64,000 bases of DNA from an uncultured Oscillospiraceae bacterium (GCA_958366985.1 CATXDC010000001.1:248001-312000); one strand, 5' to 3'; numbered from the stretch's first letter, positions 35,785 to 45,490 are shown. The notes: a model not told the origin generated them from the letters alone. Program-made: numbers and translations.

Positions 35785-37977
35785 TCAGTTAAAGCGTACC
35801 TCATTGGAAATTTCATAAATTTTCCCTTTGAAGAAACAGACTATACGAAGATAATAGGTTTTATCATCTTCAAGACTTACCGCAATTTTATCCTTTGCAA
35901 TTCTTGCGCCGTATGGGTCGCCTCCGTAAGAATATGGATTTTCAGAAAACAAAGCAGAAATATCTGTATATACTCCGCTTTTCTCTCCCCAGATTATCCG
36001 GTATGAATAATTGGGAGAATGTTTAGCTTTAAAAGAAAGCTGTGCCAAACCATATCCTATTGTCATGGATGTTTTAAATTCGGGAATTTTCCCAAGGGAA
36101 GCTTTAATTTTTTCAATGGTCTTTATATCACGGTCTGTATCAGCCACTTCTTTATCTGAAATTTTAGGAAAGACTGATATTTTAAGTCTTGTAAAAGCAG
36201 TCGGAATAAGATATTTCTCATACTCTTTTCCGTCGGTTTTTGCCGCAGCTATTGTTGCAGCCTTATTTCCGCAAAGATTCCAGTTTTTAGCCTGCTCCAT
36301 TTTAAGAGAGATTTTACACGGTATATTTTGCGGTGAAGCCGGTAAATGACTACTGTATTTATCATTTTCCTCATACTTCATTTCAGTGTTTCTTCTGAAT
36401 GTAAAGTTCCATGGTTCTTTAGGGTATATCTCCCAGTTTTTGGTGTTTTCCTTTCCGTCGTATTTTATGCCTCGATATTCAAAGTCTGTAATCTGACGCC
36501 AGTCCTCAGCAACAGGCATACAGTATATAACGGCTCCTTTTTTTACATACATTGTATTGAGATGGAAGTCCTGCACCTTAATTTCACTTCTGAAAAATAT
36601 TTCAACTACATCAGAAGGATTAAATTCTCTGTCTATAAGAGCATATGAGTCACAGACATTAAGTCTCTTCTCTTCGCCGTTAACGTATATTTGTGTCTCT
36701 TGGCACCAGCTGGGAATACGCAGTTTAAGCTTTAAATTAGCTTTTTCGCCTTTATAAACAAGTTTCACTGTGTCCCTGTACGGATAGTCTGTAACTTCTT
36801 CAAATGCTATTCGCTTGCCGTTTATCTGTGTTTCCATTTCGTTTGCACCGTAAGCGGTAAGTACAAGGGTATCGCCCTCGGTAACCCACATATTCTGGAC
36901 AAACTTAGGATAACCCATATGCATATTACTGAAACAGCATTCAAATCCGCTTATTCCAAGGGCGTTACTGTCTCCGTGGTCGTTGCAAAATCCGTGCTGA
37001 CCGTGGCTCATAAGCACGCTGTTTTCAAGCTGGAAATAGTTATATGCTGAAATTTCATAATCAAAACAGTTTGGCAAATTATTATAGGCATAACTTTCGA
37101 GAAGATCATATAGATAACTTTCTCCAGTTATCTCTCCCCCAAGCTCAAAAGACAGCATACCCTCAACAACAGCACAGGTTTCAGTTCCGTTTGTGGCCTG
37201 ATTATCCTTTGCTCCTTCGTCAGCGTTAGGAAGATTATCTATTCTTCCGTGGTCTGCGCCTATTCTTTCAAGTCCTTTTTTAAGGCTTTCAAGATACTTT
37301 CTATCTCCCGTAAGCAGATATTTATAAAAAGGATATTTAAAACCCTGTGTGGTATTTACAACGTGTTCCCTAGTATTTGTCTTTTCAAAAGACTCAGCCC
37401 AGTCAAAGCTCTGTCTAAGAAGAGTTGCGGCAAGCTCTTCGAGCCATTTTACTTCATCTGAGCACATACCATTTTCTAAGCATTTATCACGGTACCACAA
37501 GACAATTTCAATATTATCTGCGCCTCTGTATTTTGCCCAGCTTGACAGCGGATAAAATTTTATATACTTTTTCTGAAATCTGAAGTATTTATCAAAAAAT
37601 GGTAAAATACGCTTATCCTCATTACCGAGATTCAGCTCCGCCTCGTAATAATCCCTGATTGCCATGAGCATAGGCATTCGAGCCCACCACTGCTCTGCAT
37701 TTGTATGACGGCTTTTAAAGTAAATCTCTTTTTTTAATATCTCACTGCTTCCGAAATCTCCGTTATCCTTTTGATTATCAACTGCATAATCAATCCACTT
37801 TGCAGCTCTTTTTATAAGTCCTTTATCGTTTAAAGCATAGGCAAGGGCTACAAGTCCTCTAACATAATAGGGTCCTCTTTCCCAGCTTTCACCGCTTCCG
37901 CCAAGCCATCCGCTGTTGGAACCAAATTCATCGTAAAGCTCCATATTTCCTGTGAGATTTTTAGCCTGCAAAAGCAT
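35785..37977 (-). CDS. GH127-like beta-L-arabinofuranosidase, main reading frame (after an in-frame amber codon)
   Basis: 730 residues. GH127 (HypBA1-like) removes beta-L-arabinofuranose from arabinan-type and hydroxyproline-linked chains with a zinc-bound cysteine mechanism. Key marks: GTETCAVVE (Glu and Cys ligands) and the CC pair in GFECCFSNMHMGYP. The C-terminus adds a beta-sandwich. The N-terminus is missing part of the family start: the in-frame upstream sequence reads PLGAVKPSGYLKT, then TAG, then MLLQAKNLTGNMELYDEFG. ATG 37977 immediately after the TAG could allow re-initiation, but no good ribosome site precedes it. It ends before the GPH transporter gene, on the same strand. Probable activity is loss of function or a pseudogene. 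Confidence 0.8.
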   Translation of the reverse strand: MLLQAKNLTGNMELYDEFGSNSGWLGGSGESWERGPYYVRGLVALAYALNDKGLIKRAAKWIDYAVDNQKDNGDFGSSEILKKEIYFKSRHTNAEQWWARMPMLMAIRDYYEAELNLGNEDKRILPFFDKYFRFQKKYIKFYPLSSWAKYRGADNIEIVLWYRDKCLENGMCSDEVKWLEELAATLLRQSFDWAESFEKTNTREHVVNTTQGFKYPFYKYLLTGDRKYLESLKKGLERIGADHGRIDNLPNADEGAKDNQATNGTETCAVVEGMLSFELGGEITGESYLYDLLESYAYNNLPNCFDYEISAYNYFQLENSVLMSHGQHGFCNDHGDSNALGISGFECCFSNMHMGYPKFVQNMWVTEGDTLVLTAYGANEMETQINGKRIAFEEVTDYPYRDTVKLVYKGEKANLKLKLRIPSWCQETQIYVNGEEKRLNVCDSYALIDREFNPSDVVEIFFRSEIKVQDFHLNTMYVKKGAVIYCMPVAEDWRQITDFEYRGIKYDGKENTKNWEIYPKEPWNFTFRRNTEMKYEENDKYSSHLPASPQNIPCKISLKMEQAKNWNLCGNKAATIAAAKTDGKEYEKYLIPTAFTRLKISVFPKISDKEVADTDRDIKTIEKIKASLGKIPEFKTSMTIGYGLAQLSFKAKHSPNYSYRIIWGEKSGVYTDISALFSENPYSYGGDPYGARIAKDKIAVSLEDDKTYYLRIVCFFKGKIYEISNEVRFN

Positions 37978-38088
37978 CTAGGTTTTAAGATATCCTGAAG
38001 GTTTTACGGCTCCCAAAGGTAAAGATTTAAATTTTCTATTGATTAATTTATCCACAGCTACTTTCCCTTTCCCCATTTGCACTTTCAT
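37978..38088 (-). other. Interrupted N-terminal segment of the GH127 gene, with nonsense codon at 37978-37980
   Basis: Reading the GH127 frame upstream of the amber codon gives 36 codons from ATG 38088 (second ATG 38076, a GTG possibility at 38055 or 38061) whose KFKSLPLGAVKPSGYLKT matches the conserved N-terminal signature of this family (usually ...GWLKxQ...). Replacing TAG by CAG restores a continuous Gln. This supports a C-to-T nonsense change, not a wrong start call. Confidence 0.75.
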
Positions 38089-38245
38089 TTTTTATGAAAA
38101 ATAAAGTCATATATTATTCATTGTATAAAAATGATTTAACATTGCTTATTCTTTTATTAAAATTGTACATTGTTTTTTGTTATAAAAAAATAGTATCATT
38201 AATCCATTATATGGCATAATGTATCCAAAATCAGGGAGGCACACT

Positions 38246-39097
38246 ATGGAAAAGGGTATGAGGGTCACTTATAACACATCGCCAATGTCAGATGAACTAT
38301 ATATTTACGAAATAGGCACGCAAATCTGTTTTCCCGAAAAACCTGTTGTTACTCACGTTTTCGAATACAACACAATTCATTTTGTAATATCCGGTGAGGG
38401 CTGGTTTGAAGGACAGCTCCTCAAAGCCGGAGAAGGTTTTGTTGTTAAACAGGGGCAGCTTGCAGTATATCAGTCAAATCCCGAAAATCCTTGGGTCTAC
38501 TACTGGATGAACGCTTCCGGTACTGCTTCCGACGAAGTATTTAAACGAGTTGGCTTTTCCGAAAATAAAAAAACCTTTAAGTATTCAAGAATCAAAGAAA
38601 TATCTGCTCTTTTTGAAGAAATCATCGAAGGTGAATGGGAATATAACGACAAGCATCTTATTCTAAACAGCTACTTTTACAATATAATGAGTATACTCAG
38701 TAAGGATTTTGATGACCTGAATTATTCCTCGGTTTCATATTCGAGAGCTGAGGAGCATTTTAAAAACGCTCTCAGATTTATAGCCAACAATTTTTCAAAA
38801 CATATCACAATTGAAGACATTGCCAACGCTGAAAACGTTGAACGCCACTACCTTAACAAGCTATTTAAAAAGTATTCCGACCGCTCTCCTCAGGCTCATC
38901 TGATTGATTGCAGAATCAGAAAGGCTCAAACTCTTTTATGGTCAACGGATTTTTCAGTAAGCACTATCGCCTCCTCTGTGGGCTACGACGATGTACTTCA
39001 GTTTTCAAGAATCTTTAAGAAAAAAGTCGGCGTATCACCTAAATTCTTTCGAAATGAGCGCAGCGACAGATCTAACGAGTTTCAGAATAACTATTAA
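38246..39097 (+). CDS. AraC family transcriptional regulator
   Basis: 283 residues: an N-terminal cupin-like ligand-binding domain (residues about 10-140, with THVFEYNTIHFVISGEGWFEGQ) and a C-terminal AraC double helix-turn-helix (ITIEDIANAENVERHYLNKLFKKYSDRSP, then STIASSVGYDDVLQFSRIFKKKVGVSPKFFR). ATG 38246 has a GGGAGG six bases away; the frame opens earlier at 38219 without one. It lies divergently from the GH127 gene, so it probably senses a sugar and activates the arabinoside/galactoside operon. Confidence 0.93.
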   Translation: MEKGMRVTYNTSPMSDELYIYEIGTQICFPEKPVVTHVFEYNTIHFVISGEGWFEGQLLKAGEGFVVKQGQLAVYQSNPENPWVYYWMNASGTASDEVFKRVGFSENKKTFKYSRIKEISALFEEIIEGEWEYNDKHLILNSYFYNIMSILSKDFDDLNYSSVSYSRAEEHFKNALRFIANNFSKHITIEDIANAENVERHYLNKLFKKYSDRSPQAHLIDCRIRKAQTLLWSTDFSVSTIASSVGYDDVLQFSRIFKKKVGVSPKFFRNERSDRSNEFQNNY

Positions 39098-39156
39098 TAC
39101 AGTACAGACAGATTGAAAATATATAACAAAAGCACATCTATAATATCCAAACAAAT

Positions 39157-39203
39157 AAACACCCCAACAATGCAGGAATTGCATTATTGGGGTGTTTGCA
39201 TCA
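39157..39203. terminator. Terminator between AraC and ABC permease genes
   Basis: Strong 18-bp stem (39157-39174 with 39180-39197; core ACACCCCAA and its complement) with a short loop. It serves the plus-strand AraC gene and possibly the minus-strand permease. The stretch from there to 39303 has no recognisable feature. Confidence 0.85.
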
Positions 39204-39303
39204 GTATCAAAAATCAGTTAACTGAAATATCAAGCACATTGAAATTTCGAAATACCGAAAACAAAATTTTCAGTAAAAACCTATACTCATTATGCTTACA
39301 TAA

Positions 39304-41559
39304 TTACTTCAGTCTGTTTGTATAATAAAGCTTGGTCGAAGATGGCACACCGTTTCCGGAATCATTTGTAAAGTAATATATATAACCTGTACCATTGGTT
39401 TTCAGAGCAGCCAGTTCGCTTTCAAGATCCGACTGAGTCTTTGCTTTCTCGAGCAGGTAGCTGCGGTCGTAATCTGTAAAACTGTTAATAGAGGTTTTTA
39501 TAAGCAAATCACCTGATACGGTTCCGCTAAAACAAGATTTAAAATCTTCAAGAAGCCAAGGACCGCCGCTCTCGCACATCGGATAAATAACCTCTGTTGG
39601 ACCATACAAATCATTTGAAACACTGTAACTAACAGATGTGACAACTACTTTCCAGTCATCTGTTACACTGTCAATTGACTTTGCAGGAGCAAAGAAGCCC
39701 TTATCATCCAGCATCTTACGTACCTCTTCAAAATCTGACAATGAAATCATGTTGTTTACAGTCTTGATATAGCTGTTGCTCATAGAATAATAGAAATTGT
39801 CGTAAGCGCTCAGAGGAATTTTATAAAATACTTCTTTTGCAGCAGATGTTGCTTTGTCTGTAAAGAAAACAAATTTCACCTCGGCCATGTCTTTGTTTTC
39901 TCCGCTGACCGGACCTATAGTATCTATAAACTGTGAGTCGGGCTCAATCCTTACTTCATCACCGGTATTCAGTGTCTCTGCATAAGCTACATATAGGTCG
40001 AAAACCTTCTTTGCCTCCGCATCCTTCAAAACTATTGCTCTATTGTTTACAGAAAGATATACAGATGCCAGATCATCGGAACTATAAGGCATAGCACGTT
40101 TCTGAGCATATTCCTTTTCCTTGGTGAGGTTTTCATAGGTCTTTAAATGCGTGTATTCAAGCATACCGTCGGTTTTATTTTCTTCATAATATCCACAGGG
40201 AATAATCCTTGTGACAGTTTTTCCGTCCTTAAGAAAATATGTTATCTTAGCACGACTGAATGTGATGTTGAAATCTCCATTTGCAAGAGAATCCTTATGA
40301 AACTCAATAACACTTTTAAAGGATTCTTCACGGCTAAGCTCTATCGGCTCTGATTCGATTGCACCTGATCCTCCGAAGATACGATAGAGGAAATCTGTGG
40401 AACCGTACTCATTAATACCATCTTCCACTTCAATCTTTGCAATCTCCGATATCTCAGGGATTCTGTTTGAATAAGAAGCTGTACCATACTTTGCCGTAAA
40501 CATTACTCCGGCAAAAACAGCCGTGAAGCCAAGCCAGTAGAAAACAGTTGATTTTTTTACCTTTCTTTCACGGATAAGGTCAACAATAAATATAACTGCT
40601 GTAAGTATTGCTGCCACCGCAACAGAAATATAAACATTACCCGCAATTATGCAGGCAAACGTACCGACAAGCAGAGCCAGACCCATTACACCAAAATACA
40701 AAGGCGTATTGCTGGACGAGAAGGTTTCTGAGTTTTCACTCTTTCTGGCACGATAAAAATGAAGTCCTGTAAAAAGTGCAATTAAAGCTGTCAACAGGCT
40801 CATTGCAACAGACATTGCAAATGAAATGTCATTTCCGAGCATATTTGACATAAGCAATCCGTAAGGGAACAGAGCCCAAACACTTTCAAAGATATTTGCA
40901 AAGCCATTAATAATCTTTTCAAAACTTATAAAAAGCGTATAAACTCCAAGGGGCAAAACAAGAAGTATTAAAACTGCATTTATTATATAGCTTATAACAA
41001 CACCTGAAACCGATACGCAAAGAGCCAATATACCCGTAACAGATGCAAGTATTGCAAAAGTCACAAGCTCATTGAGGAAAATAATACTCAGATCTGCAAA
41101 AGAAACTGCAGAACAAAGTTTAATGACAACTGCAACAACAGCAAATTCAATGATCATTGAAATAACGTTTATTATAAGCACAAAGCATACTGCCGCCCAG
41201 TAATAAGCATCTCTTGTTACGGGGAAACTATGATATAAATCAGTTTTACGCTTGCTGTAAAGAAACGCAAACAACACATTGAACACTACAAACGCACACA
41301 ATGTACCTATTATAACATCAACAACCATCAAAGGTGTAGTAAGAGTATAGGTTACATCGTTGAGAAGCCTGACAACGGCAGGATCCAAAACAGTTTCCGC
41401 TGACTGTCCGTACATCTCTGCTGAACAAATACCGATACTTACAGCCGCCGATAACAGTACTCTGATTACAGTAAATGCAATAAGCAGCCACTTCTGAGAT
41501 TTTATATTCCACTTTAACTGTTCTTTAAAGCCATTATTCGATAACGCCTTTGATGTCAT
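39304..41559 (-). CDS. ABC-2 type permease with large extracytoplasmic domain (DUF6449-like)
   Basis: 751 residues. The first half has about eight membrane segments (ABC-2-like, from residue 25 to about 340); after a segment near 350 follow about 380 residues that look extracytoplasmic. It overlaps its ATPase partner by 26 bases. The GntR/ATPase/permease trio is like the Bacillus ytr operon, which responds to cell-wall antibiotics. I am not sure of the DUF6449 family. Substrate unknown. Confidence 0.8.
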   Translation of the reverse strand: MTSKALSNNGFKEQLKWNIKSQKWLLIAFTVIRVLLSAAVSIGICSAEMYGQSAETVLDPAVVRLLNDVTYTLTTPLMVVDVIIGTLCAFVVFNVLFAFLYSKRKTDLYHSFPVTRDAYYWAAVCFVLIINVISMIIEFAVVAVVIKLCSAVSFADLSIIFLNELVTFAILASVTGILALCVSVSGVVISYIINAVLILLVLPLGVYTLFISFEKIINGFANIFESVWALFPYGLLMSNMLGNDISFAMSVAMSLLTALIALFTGLHFYRARKSENSETFSSSNTPLYFGVMGLALLVGTFACIIAGNVYISVAVAAILTAVIFIVDLIRERKVKKSTVFYWLGFTAVFAGVMFTAKYGTASYSNRIPEISEIAKIEVEDGINEYGSTDFLYRIFGGSGAIESEPIELSREESFKSVIEFHKDSLANGDFNITFSRAKITYFLKDGKTVTRIIPCGYYEENKTDGMLEYTHLKTYENLTKEKEYAQKRAMPYSSDDLASVYLSVNNRAIVLKDAEAKKVFDLYVAYAETLNTGDEVRIEPDSQFIDTIGPVSGENKDMAEVKFVFFTDKATSAAKEVFYKIPLSAYDNFYYSMSNSYIKTVNNMISLSDFEEVRKMLDDKGFFAPAKSIDSVTDDWKVVVTSVSYSVSNDLYGPTEVIYPMCESGGPWLLEDFKSCFSGTVSGDLLIKTSINSFTDYDRSYLLEKAKTQSDLESELAALKTNGTGYIYYFTNDSGNGVPSSTKLYYTNRLK

Positions 41560-42436
41560 AACCTATCGCCCCCATTTCACTGATAAATACTTCTTCCAGC
41601 GAAAGCGGAAGAACTTCATAATAAACTACTTTGTAACCGTCCATGATCTTTTCAATCTGTTCTTTTTCCGCATGAACAGTCCATTCGGCAAGTCTGCCTC
41701 TCTTGCTCTCTTTGACAACTTTGAATTTTGACTTGGCCTGTGCCTCATCCTCTTCGTTTTCAAATACTGCAACAATCTTGTTGATTTCAAGTTTAAGAGA
41801 ATCAAGCTCACGCTCCATAATAACGGTTCCCTTATGAAGTAGTCCCACATGATCGCAGAAATCTTCAAGCTCACGGAGATTGTGTGAGGAAATAATAATA
41901 GTAGCGTCGTTATCTACTACAAAATCAATGAGAAGCTTTCTGAGAACCTCACGGACAACCGGATCAAGTCCGTCAAAAATCTCATCAAACAGGAAATACT
42001 TCGGCGCCGCTGACAAAGCCAATATAAGCGCCGCCTGTCGCTGCATACCTTTTGACATTGATGTGATTTTCATCTTTTTATCAAGAGGAAAAACAGACGA
42101 ATAATATTTATATTTCTCCTCGTTCCAATTAGGATATATGGTTCTGTAAAAAGCCGCCATTTTCTCAATGCTTGCCTGCGGGAAAAAATACGGATAGTCA
42201 GATATGAAAATCATATTTCCCTTTACGTCACAGTTTTCAAAGGGTTCCTTTCCGTCAACGAGAATTTTTCCTTCATCAGGTTTGTAGACTCCAGCAAGAG
42301 TACGCAAAAAAGTTGACTTTCCGGCTCCGTTAGAACCCACAAGACCAAATATTCCCGATTCGGCAATATTGAAGGTTACATTGTCAAGAGCAACTTTTTT
42401 CCCAAACCTTTTTACAAGGTTTTTAACTTCAATCAT
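41534..42436 (-). CDS. ABC transporter ATP-binding protein (YtrB-like)
   Basis: 300 residues: Walker A GSNGAGKST, signature MSKGMQRQ (variant of LSGGQ), Walker B YFLFDEIFDGLD, H-loop SSHN, then a C-terminal accessory segment with QIEKIMDGYKVVYYEV. YtrB, EcsA and similar single-domain ATPases pair with ABC-2 permeases. Start ATG 42436 has AAGGAGG. It lies between the GntR gene and the permease. Confidence 0.92.
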   Translation of the reverse strand: MIEVKNLVKRFGKKVALDNVTFNIAESGIFGLVGSNGAGKSTFLRTLAGVYKPDEGKILVDGKEPFENCDVKGNMIFISDYPYFFPQASIEKMAAFYRTIYPNWNEEKYKYYSSVFPLDKKMKITSMSKGMQRQAALILALSAAPKYFLFDEIFDGLDPVVREVLRKLLIDFVVDNDATIIISSHNLRELEDFCDHVGLLHKGTVIMERELDSLKLEINKIVAVFENEEDEAQAKSKFKVVKESKRGRLAEWTVHAEKEQIEKIMDGYKVVYYEVLPLSLEEVFISEMGAIGYDIKGVIE

Positions 42437-42481
42437 CCTGTTTCCTCCTTTATATAGTGGGATAATTTAGTTTCAAGCCGT

Positions 42482-42844
42482 TCATCCGTTCAGATACATT
42501 TTCTTAACTTCGGAAATAACATCTTCCAGTGACATTCCGGCTTTTTTTGCATCAGTTACTGCGCTTTCCAGCTTCAGTTTTGCCATTGCAGTTATTTTTT
42601 CTATCCCTTCACCATTAGCGTTTACAAAAACTCCTTTGCCTACAAGAGTATAAAGTATCCCCTTGCTTTCAAGATTGTTATATGCTCGCTGAACAGTATT
42701 GGGATTTACATTGAGTTCCTTCGCCATACTGCGTACAGAGGGAAGCTGATCGTTTGCTTTGAAAACTCCGCTTGCAATGCATTTCATTATCGAATATTCA
42801 ATTTGCTCATACAGCGCACCTGTATTGCGTTCCAGTATAAACAT
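42482..42844 (-). CDS. GntR family regulator, YtrA subfamily
   Basis: 120 residues: the winged helix (LYEQIEYSIMKCIASGVFKANDQLPSVRSMAKELNVNPNTVQRAYNNLESKG) and a short 40-residue tail, the YtrA layout with no large ligand domain. Start ATG 42844 is preferred over GTG 42850, with AAGGGG upstream. It leads the operon with the ABC genes and probably represses it at the 42872 palindrome; the inducer may be an envelope-active compound. Confidence 0.92.
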   Translation of the reverse strand: MFILERNTGALYEQIEYSIMKCIASGVFKANDQLPSVRSMAKELNVNPNTVQRAYNNLESKGILYTLVGKGVFVNANGEGIEKITAMAKLKLESAVTDAKKAGMSLEDVISEVKKMYLNG

Positions 42845-42871
42845 CCTCACTTCCCCTTTTTTGTATTAAGC

Positions 42872-42890
42872 GTATTAATTCAATTAGTAC
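42872..42890. promoter_or_regulatory. Likely GntR (YtrA-type) operator
   Basis: Near-palindrome GTATTAATTCAATTAGTAC (19 bp, matching in 8 of 9 arm positions), immediately downstream of the -10 element and 28 bases before the GntR start. Binding here would block transcription start. Confidence 0.55.
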
Positions 42891-42896
42891 AGTTGC

Positions 42897-42925
42897 AATA
42901 TATCACATCCCATAATTATTGTCAA
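42897..42925 (-). promoter_or_regulatory. Promoter of the YtrA-like/ABC operon
   Basis: On the minus strand, TTGACA (42925-42920), a 17-base spacer and TATATT (42902-42897). The likely start, near 42890, falls at the edge of the operator. Confidence 0.75.
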
Positions 42926-42975
42926 GCATTGCAACATAAATTTAGAACATTTGTAACTTTTGTTGAAATTACATA

Positions 42976-43004
42976 AAAAAGCAGCGCCGATAATCCGACG
43001 CCGC
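42976..43004 (-). terminator. Terminator after the uxuA-uxaC operon
   Basis: Stem arms 42981-42989 and 42996-43004 (nine pairs, two of them G-U in the minus-strand RNA), with the A-run 42975-42980 giving a U tract. Confidence 0.7.
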
Positions 43005-43032
43005 AAAATAAGAGTATATCAAATACAATAAG

Positions 43033-44355
43033 TTAAAATTTTAAATTCAAAAATTCAACTACGTTACCGTATGCTATATCTTTGGCTATATCAAGGGCAC
43101 AATTAAGATCTAACTTATCCTCAGACACAAGCTCTCCAAGATAGTCAGCAAGTATTCTTCTGTAAAAATCAAAGCGTACATATCCGGCTAAATTTCTTGA
43201 ATCTGTAAGCATTCCTAAATCACAGCTGAGAGCTGAGTATTCGGATGCATTTTCAAAATGTCCTCTAATGCCGCTGTAAGAATCATTATGCCACCACGGT
43301 GCACCGACCTTTACGTTTCTGAAAGAACCTGCAACCTGGAAAAGCATACGTTCATCATAAGGATTAAGAGAATAAATAACTGTTTTAGGAAGATTTCCGC
43401 TATAATCGAGAAAGCTGAAAATCTCTGTCAAGCAATGGGGATAAAGCACGCTTCCTGCAATATCGAATCCGCTGTCAACACCGACACTTTCAAACATCTT
43501 TTTATTGATGTTTCTCTTAACATTCAGATGAACCTGCATTATTATTGAATTTTTAGCGTAAATTTCAGCTAAGCGGCTGAAAACATAACCCTTAAACTCT
43601 CTGCTCTCCTGTTCGGATACTCTTTCATTCCTTTTTTCAAAGATGCTCTGAGCTCTGCTATAATCAGCAAGAATCGGAGTAACTGAAAAACACTGATCTG
43701 AAATTTTACATCCCTGAGAAATGAAAAATTCAAGCCTTTTTTCGAGAGCCAGAATAAGACTGTCTACATCCTTTACCTCAACCTGACTTACTTCGGAAAG
43801 CTTACTGTAATATTCATCATTAAGCTCAAAAGCTTTATCAGGTCTGAAAGTAGGAGTAAAGAGTATTCCCTCATACTCTCCGTGATACTCAAGTGAGTCC
43901 ACAGGATCATCAGTAGTAGCTACAAACTTAACAGGAAAACGCTTTATTATCTGCCTTGCAGTAAGCTCATCCTTATGCTTTTCGCACTCATTCCAAATCT
44001 TTTCGGCAGTATCCTTGCTCATATGCTCGGTGATTCCGAAAAGCGTCTCAAGCTCAAGATGACTCCAGTAATAAAGTGAATTACCTGCAAGCTTCGGCAT
44101 GATTTCAGCGTACTTCATAAACTTCTCTCGCCATGATGCATCGCCTGTAATATACTTTTCGTCAACACCGCAGATTCTCATTGCACGCCATTTATAATGG
44201 TCGTGGCTGAGCCAGAGTTCCCCTATATTTTCATATGCATAATCATCTGCAATGTCTTTGGGATTTAAATGGCAATGATAGTCCACAATGGGCAGGTCTT
44301 TTATTTCATCATAGATTTTCCGTGCTTCATGGGTTCTCAAAAATCTTTTATCCAT
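43033..44355 (-). CDS. uxaC: Glucuronate/galacturonate isomerase
   Basis: 440 residues. UxaC converts D-glucuronate to D-fructuronate (and galacturonate to tagaturonate), the first step of uronate catabolism. The amidohydrolase-like barrel shows VDYHCHLNPKDIADD at the N-terminus, AGNSLYYWSHLELE, FVATTDDPVDSLEYH, MQVHLNVKRN and GAPWWHNDSYSGIRG. Start ATG 44355 after GAGGG is chosen over the GTG at 44364. It lies 91 bases after uxuA in the same direction. Confidence 0.95.
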   Translation of the reverse strand: MDKRFLRTHEARKIYDEIKDLPIVDYHCHLNPKDIADDYAYENIGELWLSHDHYKWRAMRICGVDEKYITGDASWREKFMKYAEIMPKLAGNSLYYWSHLELETLFGITEHMSKDTAEKIWNECEKHKDELTARQIIKRFPVKFVATTDDPVDSLEYHGEYEGILFTPTFRPDKAFELNDEYYSKLSEVSQVEVKDVDSLILALEKRLEFFISQGCKISDQCFSVTPILADYSRAQSIFEKRNERVSEQESREFKGYVFSRLAEIYAKNSIIMQVHLNVKRNINKKMFESVGVDSGFDIAGSVLYPHCLTEIFSFLDYSGNLPKTVIYSLNPYDERMLFQVAGSFRNVKVGAPWWHNDSYSGIRGHFENASEYSALSCDLGMLTDSRNLAGYVRFDFYRRILADYLGELVSEDKLDLNCALDIAKDIAYGNVVEFLNLKF

Positions 44356-44446
44356 ATTAATCACCCTCGGATACTAATTTGCACAAAAGAGTTGAAAGGC
44401 TTGTTTTGTGCACGGTATCTTTACCTTTCCTGTTTTAAATTCTTAA

Positions 44447-45490
44447 TTACTTTCTGGCGTTTTTAGTTACGGCTTCAACTATTCCGCCGATATAGCACGC
44501 ACCCAATGCTCTGTCATAAAGACCGTATCCGGGTTTACCTGTCTCACCCCAGATCATTCTGCCGTGGTCGGGTCTGATATAACCGTCAAAGCCTGTATCA
44601 TAAAGAGCCTTTACGATTTCGTAAACGTCAAGGTCGCCGCACTTTGAGGGATGTGCTGTTTCTGTAAAGTCAAACTCTCCGCTTCTCTTTACGTTTCTTA
44701 TATGTACAAAAGGCATTCTTCCGCTGCACTCTTTGATAATATCCACAATATCGTTATCCTTTGAAGCGCCGAGAGAACCTGTGCAAAGAGTAAGTCCGTT
44801 GCATTCACTGGGAACAATATCAAGCATACGTCTTACATTTTCCTTGCTTGTGATTATACGGGGCAGACCGAAAATTCCCCATGGCGGATCATCGGGATGA
44901 ATAGCCATTTTGATTCCTGCCTCTTCTGCAACAGGGATTATCTCTTTAAGGAAAACGGAAAGATTTTTCCATAAATCTTCCTGTGAAACGCTCTCATAGC
45001 GTTTGAGAAGATCCTGAAGCTCTGCTTTTGTATAGCTCTCATCCCATCCGGGAAGAGATACATCGTCAGTCATGGGATTAATTCCTACAACCTCGCTGTG
45101 GCTGTAAGAAAGTGAATTGGAACCATCGGGAGCCACTTTTTTCAAATCGCTTCTTGTCCAGTCAAAAACAGGCATGAAGTTATAGCAGATAACCTCAACT
45201 CCGCATTTGCCAAGGTTTCTGATATTCTGCTTATATACCTCAATATATTTTTCAGCATCCTTACCGCCAAGTTTTATTTCTTCATGAACTGGAACACTTT
45301 CTATAACCTTACAGCTCAGAGCGTTCTCCTCACTTTTCTTAACAAGACGCTGTATTGTTTCAACAGGCCATACCTCTCCTACCTTAACGTCGTAAACTGC
45401 GGTTACAACGCCTTCTACAACAGGTATCTGTCTTATCTTTTCAAGGGTAATGCTGTCGTTTTCTCCGTACCATCTGAAAACTATTTTCAT
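44447..45490 (-). CDS. uxuA: Mannonate dehydratase
   Basis: 347 residues. UxuA dehydrates D-mannonate to 2-keto-3-deoxygluconate. Signature regions: CYNFMPVFDWTRSD, GIKMAIHPDDPPWGIFGLPRI, LTLCTGSLGASKDNDI, FVHIRNVKRSG and DGYIRPDHGRMIWGE, all typical of this TIM barrel with metal ligands His, Cys, His and Asp. Start ATG 45490 has GAGG. Its promoter contains a GntR-type operator in the spacer (45531), so it should be repressed by the adjacent regulator. Confidence 0.96.
   Translation of the reverse strand: MKIVFRWYGENDSITLEKIRQIPVVEGVVTAVYDVKVGEVWPVETIQRLVKKSEENALSCKVIESVPVHEEIKLGGKDAEKYIEVYKQNIRNLGKCGVEVICYNFMPVFDWTRSDLKKVAPDGSNSLSYSHSEVVGINPMTDDVSLPGWDESYTKAELQDLLKRYESVSQEDLWKNLSVFLKEIIPVAEEAGIKMAIHPDDPPWGIFGLPRIITSKENVRRMLDIVPSECNGLTLCTGSLGASKDNDIVDIIKECSGRMPFVHIRNVKRSGEFDFTETAHPSKCGDLDVYEIVKALYDTGFDGYIRPDHGRMIWGETGKPGYGLYDRALGACYIGGIVEAVTKNARK

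Noticed and set aside
37978..37980. Reassignment of TAG to Gln as the cause of the GH127 break
   Set aside because: The GNAT gene at 9508 ends at a TAG in the expected place for its family, and most other stops are TAA or TGA. A single nonsense change is simpler.
38219..38245. Upstream start of the AraC gene at 38219
   Set aside because: No ribosome site; GGGAGG lies downstream of it and before ATG 38246.
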